A stretch of 64,000 nt of DNA from Cycas panzhihuaensis (taxonomy: Eukaryota; Cycadophyta). Location: assembly GCA_023213395.1 (NCBI GenBank), contig CM041465.1, forward strand, positions 7,874,001-7,938,000, written 5' to 3'. Positions 1 through 10,290 of this stretch are shown here, piece after piece. Both the position numbers and the translations under genes were made by a program. The stretch's first letter is position 1. Each line of letters opens with the position of its first letter. Below the pieces are notes generated by a model. It was not told the DNA's origin and ran no database searches. It was given only the letters and a program-made list of their open reading frames with translations.

Positions 1-528
1 TCATTATCTTGGTACTATATGTTGATGACATGATGGTTGCAAGCAAGAGCTGGTTGTAAGCAAGAGCATGGAAGAAATCAATAAGCTAAAGGCTCAATTA
101 GCTAGGACATTTGACATGATGGATCTAGGAGCTGCAAAACAAATCTTAGGCATGGAGATACATAAAGACAGGAAAAATGGTAAGCTATGGTTATCACAAT
201 AATAATATGTGGAGAAGGTGCTAACCAGGTTTGGTATGAAAAATGTGAAACCAGTGAGTATCCTAGTGGCTTCCCACTTCAAGTTTTCTTCGAATTTGAG
301 TCCTAGTAGTGAAGAAGAAAAGGTTTATATGTCTCGTGTACCTTATGCTAGTGTAGTAGGAAGTTTGATGTATGCCATGGTATGTACAAGATCTAATATT
401 TCACATGCAGTTGGTGTAGTTAGTAGGTTTATGGCAAATCTAGAAAAAGAACATTGGGTTGTAGTGAAATGGATGCTTCAGTATTTGAGAGGTATGAATG
501 ACTACTGCATCACCTTTAGAGGTACAGG
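1..528 (+). pseudogene. Ty1/copia reverse transcriptase fragment (C-terminal part)
   Basis: Frame 3 opens with a reverse transcriptase active-site motif LYVDDMM (YVDD codons at 18-29). It continues through MDLGAAKQILGMEI (about 118-160) and VGSLMYAMVCTRSNISHAVG (about 355-415), ending in the linker between RT and RNase H (LQYLRGM, about 478-497). This order is typical of plant Ty1/copia pol. In this family the protein copies element RNA into cDNA inside virus-like particles. The copy is dead. A short direct repeat (gcaagagc at 41 and 59) adds a stop and a frame change, and two TAA codons near 199-204 stand where glutamines are expected. The 5' part lies outside the window, and the 3' part is cut at 529 by the LTR of a minus-strand gypsy element. 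Confidence 0.85.
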
Positions 529-3022
529 TGGATGTGCATCTATGGGATAATCACTAAGCTTGGTAGGAGTGATGATGGGCGATGGTGGTATCGAAAGTAT
601 GGGCAAAAACCTACAAGCAAAGAAAGTATCATGCAGGGTGCCTTGTGTGCCAGAGTGTGAGTTTGGGACATGCGGATGATACCCAACTACCTTGGAGTGG
701 CCCTCAATCCAAGAAAGAGAGAGAGCATATAGGGAGGGTAGCTTGGATAGACTCGAGAGGAAGGTCCCCCCACCCTTGGATGGCCGGAAGGATAAAAGGA
801 GAATCCTCAAAGGTTTCCCTATGATGGAGGGAAATAAACATGGACAAGGTAGGCGAGAGCCTATGATGCAGTTAGGTTCCTCTTAGTTATTTGGCCAAGC
901 AAATAGGGCCAAGGGGAGGAGAGAGAGAAAGGGTAAGGGACAACTAAACCAAAGTTTCCTTTAATGACTCAAGGGGCAAATGGAAATTGAAAAGGGGATA
1001 GGTGTCACACATGCAAGTAAACAAGTACAAATAAATGCTACCATTTACCTTGTCTTGATGTGAATGATGGGGGCTTTTTAACCTTCCCTTTTGTGAAAAC
1101 AAAGCGGAATAGAAGAAAGCAAAAGCAAAGAAAAAATGGTAGATCTTACCAAGATCTAGATGTTTTATATCTTTGCGAAAGCACCGCACCAACCTGCACA
1201 TGCACTGGCTTATCCCTTCTAAGAAGGGGCTACAAAAGACAAGCTATATATATGCAGGTATATGTGTAATGTTTGTGTTAAAATATTAGGAAAGACAACC
1301 GCTGCAAAAAGCTCCAAAATCCTCTCTCAAGTAAGCATGTAAATCAAGCAAAATGGAGTGAAGGGAGCCTCAGGATGGCTAACCCTCCACTGGGTTCTCC
1401 ACACAACTCTCTAGCACAATAAGAAGAGGGTGAAGACAACTAAGAAGAGCTAAGAAATGCAAGGATAGAAGTGACAAAGCATTGGGAAGTATCCAAGGCG
1501 CAGAGTTGCTATGGGCAGAAATCTAATACACAAACCCTTGCTAATGTTATCAAGGGATACCCAACAATACAAGGGATACTACGAGGGTCCAAACAAGATG
1601 CATGTAGGCCTAGAATCAGCACAGTAAGGGGCTACATATGCTGATAATCTAACACAGGCCTAGGGCTCACCAACCCCTAATTATCCCAGGAGGAGCATAG
1701 AGCAAGAGAAGAGAAGGTGGGAAGAGGAATGCCCTTAGAGAGTAGGACTGAGAGGGGGGCTGCCCTACCTTGCTCTCTTCACCCAACCTTGTGGTTCTTC
1801 TCCCGCTACTCCCTTAAGGAAAACTAGCAGAGGGAAGGTAGGAACCTGGAAGCAACAAGCCAAACTTAATGAAAATGAGCTATGCTACGGTCAAACCTAA
1901 AGGAAACAGGCAAACAAATCAAGAAATGGGTCCAACATGGAGATAACTTACCATAAATTTAGAGAAAAAGGTTTGGAGGACCTGCTAGGTCGATATAGGG
2001 TAGGTCTGCCCTTGTAACTAGCGGAGAAGAGGATCCCTGCAAGGGCTCATAGGAGAAATCCCAAGAGACAGCTGAAAGAGACACTTGTTGGGCGAGTTGG
2101 AGAAGAACAACACCAAAAACTTGCTTGATATGCCTAGAGAAAAGCTTCCCACCATGGAAGAAGGCTGTTATAGGAAGATCCTAGCATGGGGTTGCAGGAA
2201 ATGCAGGCCTGCAAATGCACCTATAGCAGGAAGAGAAGAGGAGTAGAGATTGCAGCAGGAAACGATTGTGTGTAAGAGTAAGAAAAATGATCTAAGAGTC
2301 CTTAAAATGACGAGGGTTTTGATACTTATACCCATCCTAGCCCTAAGTGAGTAAATAGGGTATGAATAAGGCTGAGGTGAATGTGAGGCCACATGGCAAT
2401 TCTACGGGAAACACAAGAATTACCACGATAGTTTTTAAAAAATAACTGACAACAGTCGCACCGCAGTAAACTTTGTGGTATCATGGTAAACTTTGCGATA
2501 CCGCTAAGTTTACAGTGGTGCGAGACTAGAAATCTAGAATGGCAAAAATCTGGGCCCTGAGAGCCTTAGGAGGTGATGTGGCAGGCCTGGGAGGGGCTGG
2601 CCCTCTTGTCTAGGTGGCTGAGATAGTCCAAAATGCATATGGACAAAGGCAAGTAGAACATCAATGGGCAAAGGTCCCAGAAATGATGCACTAAGAGCTC
2701 AAGGTCAAGGCATGAATGGGTCATACAAACGAAAAGAAGCTCGAGGCAGTGTGGAGACAGCGCAAAGGGTCGTAAAGTGCCATGTGGATGCCTACCTTGT
2801 GGAAAGGTAGGTCTCGCTGGGGTCATCATAGGCTCACAGTACGACAAGCAGCATGACCAGGTAGCAAATACAAGGTGATCGCACAAATGAAGTAAGCAGT
2901 CATGCAATGAGGCATCACTTCTATTAACCTTTCAAATGAAATAGTACAAGTAAAAAGGGAGAAGCATACATGAGCCTACCTAAGTCAACCTGTTCGTATC
3001 CATTCCCGATAGCCGAGAAACA
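529..3022 (-). repeat. 3' LTR of gypsy copy 1
   Basis: This stretch matches 14411-17042 over its length, with roughly one difference in ten. On the plus strand it runs from TGGATGTGCATCTATGGG to GCCGAGAAACA, so on the minus strand it starts TGTTTCTCGG and ends ATCCA (TG...CA). The outer edge is fixed because similarity to the other LTR starts exactly at TGGATG, next to the primer site in one case and to copia sequence in the other. The inner edge is inferred from TG preceded by a polypurine tract. It lacks about 169 bp present in the other LTR (junction near 1051). No coding function is expected; small ORFs inside it are chance. Confidence 0.75.
2323..2330 (-). promoter_or_regulatory. Putative LTR TATA box (copy 1)
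   Basis: On the minus strand the sequence GGGTATAAGTATC lies inside the LTR. The same motif is kept in the other LTR at 16365-16372. It would place the transcript start some 30 bases further left, leaving about 1.75 kb of R-U5. It is only a motif match. Confidence 0.4.
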
Positions 3023-3032
3023 CTGCCCCTTT
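3023..3032 (-). other. Polypurine tract, copy 1
   Basis: On the minus strand CCAAAGGGGCAG stands directly before the LTR start TGTTTCTC. The second copy has AAGGGGGCAG at the same place (17043-17052). In LTR elements this purine run primes plus-strand cDNA. The motif fits, but the edge is inferred. Confidence 0.6.
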
Positions 3033-3459
3033 GGTAGCAGAGCCTCGCTGCTTAGAAGCATGGTGCGATAGCGAATGCTGGCAACAAAACTATCAGTAGC
3101 ACATGTGTATGTATATATAAATCATGATCATAACAGGAGTCAAGGGTGTTAGCAAATGTCATGGTGGAACGCGTGGATATAAGGATAGGTCTAGAGATAA
3201 CATAGGGGCTACCTATCTGCCACCCGGGAATCGACTAGAAGCTAAGAAGTATGAGGGGGCTGCCCCCATCGTGAAAATATAAAGAGATGTGCATGATAAA
3301 GTCAGGTAAAACGAGCAAACCTGGTAGTCGCTATAGTTTAACCTCATTAGCTGCCAACTTTCAAAGGTGTGAATGGATCACAAGGTGATCTGCATGACAG
3401 CCTAAGACTTGGGTGACAGAGTGACCGGGCAAGTCTCAGGGGCGATCAACAAGAAGAGG

Positions 3460-3999
3460 AAGGCGGTGCTTAAGGATGAGGTGAATGAGGCTGTCCACCT
3501 TAGCGTTGAGGGCCCAAGGGATGTGTTAGATATCAATAGATTAAAAATTAGCCAATAGGGATCTAGCAGTCGAAGCAAGGGCTCTCAAGTGAGGGCATCG
3601 CACCTGGTAAACCTGGGTGAGATGGGACACCACCACTTGGGAGTCGTAAAGAAGAATAATAGATCTGTGATGGAAACAGAGGGCATCAGTGAGGGCCTTG
3701 ATAACAGCTGTGTATTCGACTTCATTATTGGTGGCCTCAGGGAGGAAGATTCTGGAACGTAAAAAATCATGTCTAGAAGGGCTGTGAAGAATCCATGCAG
3801 TGGCAAAAGGTGCAAGATTACCACGGCTACTGCCATTAGTAAAAATGAAGAGAGACATAAGGGAATGTCTCAGTAGAGAATATATGCAATAGTATAGGAG
3901 TCGAAGCAAAAGGATGCTCATATGGCAGGCAATAAATGGCCATGAAGGGTAGGAGGACCTAGCAATGAGGCTACCCAAGGACAAGAGCAGGCTATCCAA
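3460..3999 (-). pseudogene. Second (archaeal-type-like) RNase H, downstream of integrase, copy 1
   Basis: The minus-strand frame from 3999 reads a hydrophobic lead-in, then SLFIFTNGSSRGN, FLPEATNNEVEYTAVIKAL, LLYDSQVVVSHLTQVYQV and, after a frameshift near 3530, HIPWALNAKVDSLIHL. These are the four acidic blocks of an RNase H fold; the TNNEAEY and HIPRAxN forms are those of the extra archaeal-type RNase H of plant Tat elements. The enzyme would cut RNA in RNA-DNA hybrids during cDNA synthesis. The first acidic residue is Asn here. In Tat elements I know of, this domain lies between RNase H and integrase. Here it lies about 3.7 kb beyond the end of pol, past an antisense ORF, and may have had its own transcript. 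The upstream frame at 3918-4157 may be part of the same protein. Confidence 0.7.
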
Positions 4000-4959
4000 C
4001 TACTGGCTAAGAGTGGGAAAAAGAAGGACACCCTGGAATACCAAAGTTTACTTTTAGAAAGCAAAGAATGGCTCCAAACGGAGGGAGCATTCCTTTTGGA
4101 GACCCCAAGAGTAGGAACAGGCTGCCAAAATAGGTCCAGGGTGGCTAAATGAGCCAAACGTATATAAACTCAGGTATGCACAGAAGTGGCACGTAAAATG
4201 AGACAGAAGACCATGAGAAAATGCATCAATATGGTGCCATTAATGCATCCACAATAAAGAGTGAAACGAAGGCTACAAGAGAACAACAGGAGATAGGGCC
4301 AGAAGGCAAAGGTGATCAGAGGTAAGGAATAATTCAAAGGGCTATCATAAGAGCAAAAATAGAGACAGTGTCCATCGGGGTCCCTGCCTATATAAGGAAA
4401 ATCGATGAAAATGAATTTTATTTCACAGGCTCTTGAGCAAATCCAGAGCCATTCCCTTACACAGCAGAGTGCTACCCAACTTTAGAGGCACGCATAGAGA
4501 GATTAGACCATCAGATCAGAGCCAAAGGATAGCCATTGAGACTGTGGGGATGAGATGGTGAGTGCCAGGCCAGATTTAGTGAGTGGATCTCTAAAAACCT
4601 AACCCATCGCGTGGTTTTATGTTCATTACTTTTTGGTGTTTTTATGTAAGTTTTTATGCCCCACACAACTGAGAAAAGACCTCCCAGAGTCTGAATTAGA
4701 CCTAGAGAGAGGTAGCACCAGGGCATTAGGAAGCCCTGATCTAAGTGGGCCTAGTTGTGGCCCACAGAAAAGAATTTCTTAATATTTTTATAAAAACCCC
4801 TTTTAGGGGTCTTGTTACATCTGACAAAGATCGTGGTGTCGCGATCTTTACCGCAGGACCTGGGCCAAACTCCATGGTACTGTGTAATTTGGCACGGTAC
4901 GAAGGTAGAACTGCAAAAAAAAGAAAATAGGGGCCTGAAGGACCCCAAATCTCGATCAG
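4000..4959. other. Spacer between second RNase H and antisense gene, copy 1
   Basis: Probable upstream regions for two divergent transcripts meet here: the minus-strand RNase H to the left and the plus-strand antisense gene to the right. 4794-4806 holds an inverted repeat (acccc, tttta, ggggt). An AT-rich TTTTTATAAAAA lies at 4785-4796. I see no coding region of my own here beyond a possible N-terminal extension of the RNase H frame (3918-4157). Confidence 0.4.
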
Positions 4960-5035
4960 GTGAGGCTGAGAGATAATCTAGAGGATGAGGAACGAGTGTA
5001 GGTCAAGTGCTAACTAGTTTTATGGCATTTTGTAG
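4960..5035 (+). other. Predicted intron 1 of the antisense gene, copy 1
   Basis: The plus strand reads CAG|GTGAGG at 4957-4965 and, 76 bp on, GCTAACTAG...GGCATTTTGTAG|GCTG. Donor, branch-like CTAAC and acceptor are all good plant matches. Copy 2 keeps the pattern (19018-19093, CAA|GTAAGG and TTTTGCAG) at the same length. The upstream exon has no clear start codon, so it may be untranslated. Confidence 0.5.
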
Positions 5036-6945
5036 GCTGTGATCGTGGTAGAGAACCGCGAGAACATCGGGAGGGCAATACTGAGCTTTATCGAGATAAT
5101 AACCATAGAGGATAGGGAGATCTTACGAAGATCTAGCCTACTGAAGGTCACAAGGACACCGCAGTATATGTCAAACTAGTGGTTATTGGTTGATATTATG
5201 TCACACTAGGACAGGAGGAGGCATGTCTTCTACCTACCCCAGGTGAGAGATGTATCAGTGACACCTGGGGATATTAGGAGGATACTGGGAGTACCGATGA
5301 TAGGGAGGCCGATGGCACTAGGAGCGCTACCCAGTAATAAGACAGTACACAACGAGGCATCCATGTTTTTTACAGGTTTAGACCGATGGGAGAGGCGAGG
5401 GATTCCTCTCTAGACCATGGTAATGTCAGGGGTTCCTTGAGTGAGGAAGTTGATTACACTATGCATTCTATTCTGGATATATAGGAAATAGAACTATAGA
5501 GACATACTGGGAGGATGGATGGACACAGTACGTCAGTGTGAGGTGGGAGAGCGGATGGACTGGGCCACCCTAATAGCGGCAAACCTCGTCGCACAGCTGG
5601 ACGCTATTTAAGCAACGGGCAAGGGTGGACTATCATATAGTACATTGTTACAGTGCTAGTTCTTTGACCACTTTGGGGCAGTGGCATCGACAGTGGGACC
5701 ACACCCTATCTTAGAGTGGGCCTTGATGGTCCACAAATAGCAGACCAAGCTAAGAGGGACCGAGGACCAGGCACATGTCCATCGCTCAGTGGAGGCTACA
5801 TCACTAGACCTCCTCACCATGACAAATTATACAACAGATCTGTATAGAGCAGTGAGATAGGACAGTGATGACGAGGCAGGAGAAACAGGAGTGCCCCTGG
5901 GAGATGATGAGGGAAGTGATGGAGGTGATGGGGCCAGCCCATCACGAGCTATAGGAGAGGCATGTACGTCCAGGGCTACAGGTGGAGAGGTAGGCCCATC
6001 AAGAGCTGTAGAGGAGAGTAGGGGCCCAGTGACACGATCCTGGAGGCTGCAGATTGTCAAGAGATCCAGAGAGGTTACAACTGCACCAGCTAGAGAGAGG
6101 AGGTATTCCCTAGGAGCTGAGGCAGTAGCAGAGGAGGTACCCAAGGAGGAGGAGGTACCTGTAGCTGGCAGAGTCCCCGAGGGAGAGGCAGTCGCCCGAG
6201 TCGAGGAGTCGACAGCTGCATCAGGTGAGACATGACTTTCTCCTATCGTCATTTGATTGCCAAACACATACATAGTTTCATTTTGGTTTGATATCCATAT
6301 AGACATGTACTGATACATGACATATTGGATTTACAGGTATGGTAGATATTCAGAGGCTGGTAGAGGCCATAGTTTGAGAGATATTCCCTCGGGCCTATGC
6401 GAAGGGATAGCCTCTGATCCAAGCTGGCGATGAGCCTAGATCAGCAAGCGGTCGCATGGTAGCCTTCAACCCATTAATACGGGTGAGGGATATATAGGTA
6501 GCAGAGTCCCAGGAGCACAGGGCATATGTGGGTTGACAGCAGGCTAATACAGATGCCATCTGAGCTGAGAGGGATTCTCTACAGAGTTGGGTGCAGGTGT
6601 CGGAGGCTTAAGGAGGAGCTGGAGGGGATATGGAGAGCTATATCCAGCTAGTGGTGATGGAGGAGTGACTTTGGGGGATGGAGGAGAGGCTCTGCCTAGT
6701 AGAGATGGAGTGGGACCATATCCAGGCCCGATACAATCGATTGATAGAGGACATGGCATCGAGGTCGGTGAGGAGTAGGACACAAACTCATACATTGACG
6801 ATGACCCATAGGAGGCCATGGGATGAGGGGAGCAAGGCAGGGAGCTTGCAGAGACTCAGGAGGAGTCTCATAGGGATGTGGTCCCCAGGAGAGGGATTGC
6901 ATTGACCAGGAGATGATGCCCCAGGGGCAAGGCAGTAGTAGGGTA
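5036..6945 (+). pseudogene. Antisense extra ORF of gypsy copy 1 (plant-mobile-domain-like)
   Basis: One plus-strand frame runs from 5036 to 6224 with about nine stops and continues after a predicted intron from 6337. The early part reads EILRRSSLLKV, then LLVDIMSH, then HVFYLPQVRDVSVTPGDIRR and ILGVPMIGRPM. This resembles the plant mobile domain core (LL..LV.RW...T.TFhLP.gEmTvTL.DV..llGlp..G). A second block has MDWATLIAANLVAQLDAI. A Gly/Glu/Arg-rich low-complexity stretch (5890-6224) and a charged helical tail follow. Mobile-domain proteins occur in plant silencing factors and inside plant transposons; the role here is unknown. Most stops are TAG where copy 2 has CAG or TGG, so the ORF was once open. 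It is antisense to gag-pol. Confidence 0.55.
6225..6336 (+). other. Predicted intron 2 of the antisense gene, copy 1
   Basis: The plus strand reads GCATCAG|GTGAGACATG at the left edge and TTGGATTTACAG|GTATGG at the right. Removing these 112 bp joins ...AAS-G to MVDIQRLVEAIV in the same frame, where the unspliced frame stops at once (TGA at 6234). Frame continuity after splicing is the main evidence. In copy 2 the acceptor is kept (TTTATAG) but the donor GT has become AT. Confidence 0.6.
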
Positions 6946-7688
6946 GGATGTATGTTTTATTTTTTGGACAGGGGAAAGCACGGGCCTTTAGGGGGTCACC
7001 ATATGCAGTCACATGATTGTACCCCCCTATAAGGACACTATCTTCCTATAGATGATGTACCATACCATATATGTGACATGACACATGATTTTTTGATATA
7101 TATAGATGGGGTGATTGGTACCCGATTTTGACATATGATGATGTGTGTCATAATGTGTGATGGATGATATGTATGTTTTATTTACATGTTTATCTGTGTG
7201 TATAAGGGTGCACGGATGCATGAGGGTATGTATATTTGTATTTTGAGCTGATTATTATATGAGCTTTGTGTTATGATATTTGTTTAAGTTGTGCATATTT
7301 CCTTTCATGCAGGACCATATTCCTAATAGGAGGACACACGACCACCATGAGTAGAGGTGATAGACATAATGAGTAGAGGTGATAGACATATTTAGGTTAG
7401 AAATAAGGTGACACACATGTCCACATAGGAGCATAGTAGGATATGCAAAGGAAATACTAAGCAAGAGGGGAGTGACAATACTCTAGAGTGTCATCCTAAC
7501 TAGGGGATGCCCAAATAGGAGGACAAGGTCCTAAAGAGAATGGGAACAAGGGTTCCGTGGGAGAAACCAGAAGCAAACGAAAGAAGGCTATTATAAGTCA
7601 TCATTCCACCCGTGGGTAGGAGGAATGGGAACGAACTTAAGATGGTAGTTTAGGCTCATTTCAGAGCATGGATAAGGTGATGACGAGA
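6946..7688. other. AT-rich spacer between antisense gene and integrase, copy 1
   Basis: This is non-coding. It holds TATATATA-like runs near 7097 and, at about 7345-7390, a 22-bp unit (gagtagaggtgatagacata core) present twice in tandem; copy 2 has it once (about 21083). It probably contains the 3' ends of both convergent transcripts (pol from the right, the antisense gene from the left). Confidence 0.5.
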
Positions 7689-8830
7689 TCACGAGTAGAA
7701 TTTCTTAATGAATTTCCTATTAATAACTTTCTCAAACTCAAGACCCTCTACAGTGGAAATTCTATAAGTGCCATTACCGAGGCTCTCAATAACGACAAAG
7801 GGGCCAACTTATTTGGGCGTGAATTTGGCCAAGCAGTCATGAAGGTATTCCAATTTGAGGACGTGGTCCCCCCAGAAACAAAGGATAGGAATGAAGATTT
7901 TTATCCTAGGTCCTTTGTGAGTAGGCTTTAGATGCTAGGTTAGCCTGGTAGGCATGTAAACATCTCTCATCCAAGGCTTCGAGGTCTAAGAGACGAGCCT
8001 GATAGATTGACTCCTTATCAATGATACCCCAAAGAGAAACTTGTAAGGAGGGAATCTCCACTTCCAATAGGATTACCTCCTTAGTCTCGTAAACCAGAGA
8101 GAATGAGGTCATTCCCGTAGCAGCATAGACAGAGGTATAATAAGCCCACAAGGCGGAAGGGAGCTGAAGGTACCGGTCTTTTTGGGATTGGGTGACAATT
8201 TTCTTTAGAATGTTAATGAGAGTCTTGTTGAATGACTCTACCTGACCATTTGCTTGGGGGTAGTAAGGAGAGGAAGTTTTGTGAGAGATTTTGAATTTCT
8301 CACAAAGCTCATCCATCTCCTTATTATAAAAGGGGATTTCGTTGTCAATAATCAAGACGTTAGGAACCCTGAAGCGATAAATGATATGCTGGTAAAGTAT
8401 TCTAGAGGGATGGCCTCTAGCCATTTGGTAAAGTATTCTGTAGCAGTCAAGATAAACTTGTGCTATGACGAAGAAGGTGGGGATATAGCCTTAATGAGGT
8501 CTAGACCCCACTGAGTGAAAGTCCATGGAGATATGATAGGATGAAGGGCCTCGGGAGGCACATGGGAGATGTTAGCGTGTTCTTGACATCGCCAACACCT
8601 CAAGGCAAAAGCATGGGCATCCTTGAAGAGGGACGACCAATAGTAACCCATACGGAGGATCCTCTAGGCCATGGATTAGCCCCCAAAGTGGCCTCCACAC
8701 ATGCCATGGTGGCATTCATAGAGTATTTGGTCTGCTTCATCGGTGGTGACGCAGTAGAGGAGGATCCCAGCAAAAGACTTCTTGTACAATACTTCATCCA
8801 TGAGGAAGTATTACCTAACAGAGGTCTGAA
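7689..8830 (-). pseudogene. Ty3/gypsy integrase, copy 1
   Basis: The zinc-binding part shows CHHGMCGGHFG (about 8700) and CWRCQEHANISHVP (about 8590). The core has WGLDLIKAI, LIIDNEIPF and YYPQANGQVESFNK, so the D, D and E catalytic residues are all present. The C-terminal GPF.VI..L..G.YRI block and KKFYS lead to a stop at 7689-7691. There is no chromodomain. In this family the enzyme inserts the cDNA into the host chromosome. Several frameshifts break the gene. About 36 bp in the core (near 8395) that copy 2 keeps (GKMIATFIYQ) are lost here and replaced by a short repeat. The stretch between RNase H and integrase (about 8830-9000) contains no second RNase H. Confidence 0.85.
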
Positions 8831-8999
8831 TACGTGATCTAACCTTACTACTAGCTTTAGGGCGGTACTACTACTGTGTGAGGTACCACACGATGTCACC
8901 ATACCACTCGCTATCAACGAGTGGATGGGGACGGATGCCCTGAATGGTCAGGATAGACTCATTAGGAAGAGAATCATCAACAGGGGCATTGAGCAAGTT

Positions 9000-9440
9000 A
9001 GGGATAGGGGTATCAACGAGCTGCTCAACCACTACCATCCCTCTTTGATTTCCTATTAATGATATAAAGATCAAACACCTGAAGCAAGACGGCCCAACGG
9101 CCAAGCCTACCCATCAGGTCTGAACGAATAAGTAAGTATCGTAAGGGATCAGACTAGACGATCACCTTGGTAGTATTATCGAGCAAGTAATGTCTAAACT
9201 TCTTGGTTATGTGAACCAAGAAGAGACATTCCTTCTTAACCAGGGAATAATTGAGTTTGGCAGCCACGAGGGTGCGGCTGATAAAGCAAATAGCTCTCTC
9301 AACTCCTGAATTGTCCTCCTGAGCCAACATAGCGCCCATAGACTAACCAGTTATTGAGGTGTAGAGAATGAAAGGCCTATCGAAACAAGGGGGTGCCAAT
9401 GTAGGAGCAGAAGCAGGAGCTTCCTTAAGTCCTTTGAAGG
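9000..9440 (-). pseudogene. Ty3/gypsy RNase H, copy 1
   Basis: The frames read APPCFDRPFILYTS, GAMLAQEDNSGVERAICFIS, RTLVAAKLNYSLVKKECLFL and KKFRHYLL, then LQVFDLYI and KGMVVVEQLVDTP. This is the usual gypsy RNase H block following reverse transcriptase. It would degrade the RNA strand during cDNA synthesis. Small frameshifts at about 9340 and 9110 split it. It is followed directly by a short linker and then integrase. Confidence 0.8.
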
Positions 9441-9529
9441 CTTGTTGGGCCTTATCAAACCAAATAAATGGGGCTCCCTTCTTTAATAGGTTGGTTAGGG
9501 GTTTGGCACTCACAATAAAGTCTACTAGG

Positions 9530-10290
9530 AAGCACCTAAGAAAACTAAGCCTACCTAGAAACGACTTGATCTGTCGTTGAGTTCTAGGAGGTGGCATATC
9601 AAGGATTTCCTTGACTTTGTCAGGGTCAATCAGAATTCCTTGTTTTAACATAAGAAATTAAAGGAGTTTGCCAGAGGTAACGACAAACACACATTTGAGT
9701 GGGTTTAGGCTCACATGGTACTTGCGGCATTGAGTGAAGATAACTCGTAAGTCTAAGGGATGATGGGAACTGACACGTGAAAGACCCATCATGTCATCCA
9801 TAAAGACCTCCAATGTGTCATCGACGAGGTCATGGAAGATAAAATGCATTGCCCTTTGGTAAGTAGTGCCTACATTTTTGAGACCGAACGGCATTACCTT
9901 GTAGGAAAAAGTACCCCACGGGGTCGTGAAGACCATCTTGTGGCAGTCTTCAGGAGATATTTAGATCTAATTATAGCTAGAGAAGCCATCCATCAAGGAC
10001 ATAACTTTGAACCTGATAGTTCGATCAATGATTTGATCGATGAAAGGGAGTGGAAAGTTGTCCTTAGGACATGCATTGTTGATATCACATAAATCAACGC
10101 ATATCCAGATAGTCCCATTCTTTTTAGCAATGGGGACAATGTTGGATACCCATTTAGGGTAGTCGATAGAAGTAATAAGTCCATCATCCAAAAGCTTCTT
10201 GACCTCGATCTTGACAGTGGCTGAGAGTTTAGAGTGGAGAGGACGTTGCTTCTGGCACACATGTTCGGCACCAGAAATGGTAGTGAGATT
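9530..10290 (-). pseudogene. Ty3/gypsy reverse transcriptase, copy 1
   Basis: The blocks are in family order: KIEVKKLLDDGLITSIDYP, WVSNIVPIAKKNGTIWICVD, DNFPLPFIDQIIDRT, MSLMDGFSSYN, TPWGTFSYKVMPFGLKN and then EVFMDDMM. The active site is FMDD (9793-9804) rather than the common YVDD or YIDD; copy 2 has the same FMDD. It ends with KSFLGRLSFLRCF. Frameshifts occur near 9950 and 9655. It is part of one pol with the RNase H and integrase to its left. Confidence 0.85.

Noticed and set aside
2566-2907. Minus-strand ORF (113 aa) with a longer counterpart at 16586-16987
   Set aside because: It lies wholly inside LTR sequence, has no motif, and its conservation is explained by LTR homology.
7668-7931. 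Plus-strand ORF starting MDKVMTRSRVEF
   Set aside because: It is antisense to the integrase C-terminus (GPF.VI..L..G.YRI).
8541-8837. Plus-strand ORF, with counterpart at 22305-22739 (144 aa)
   Set aside because: It is the shadow of integrase on the other strand; no domain, and the minus frame carries the zinc-binding and DDE motifs.
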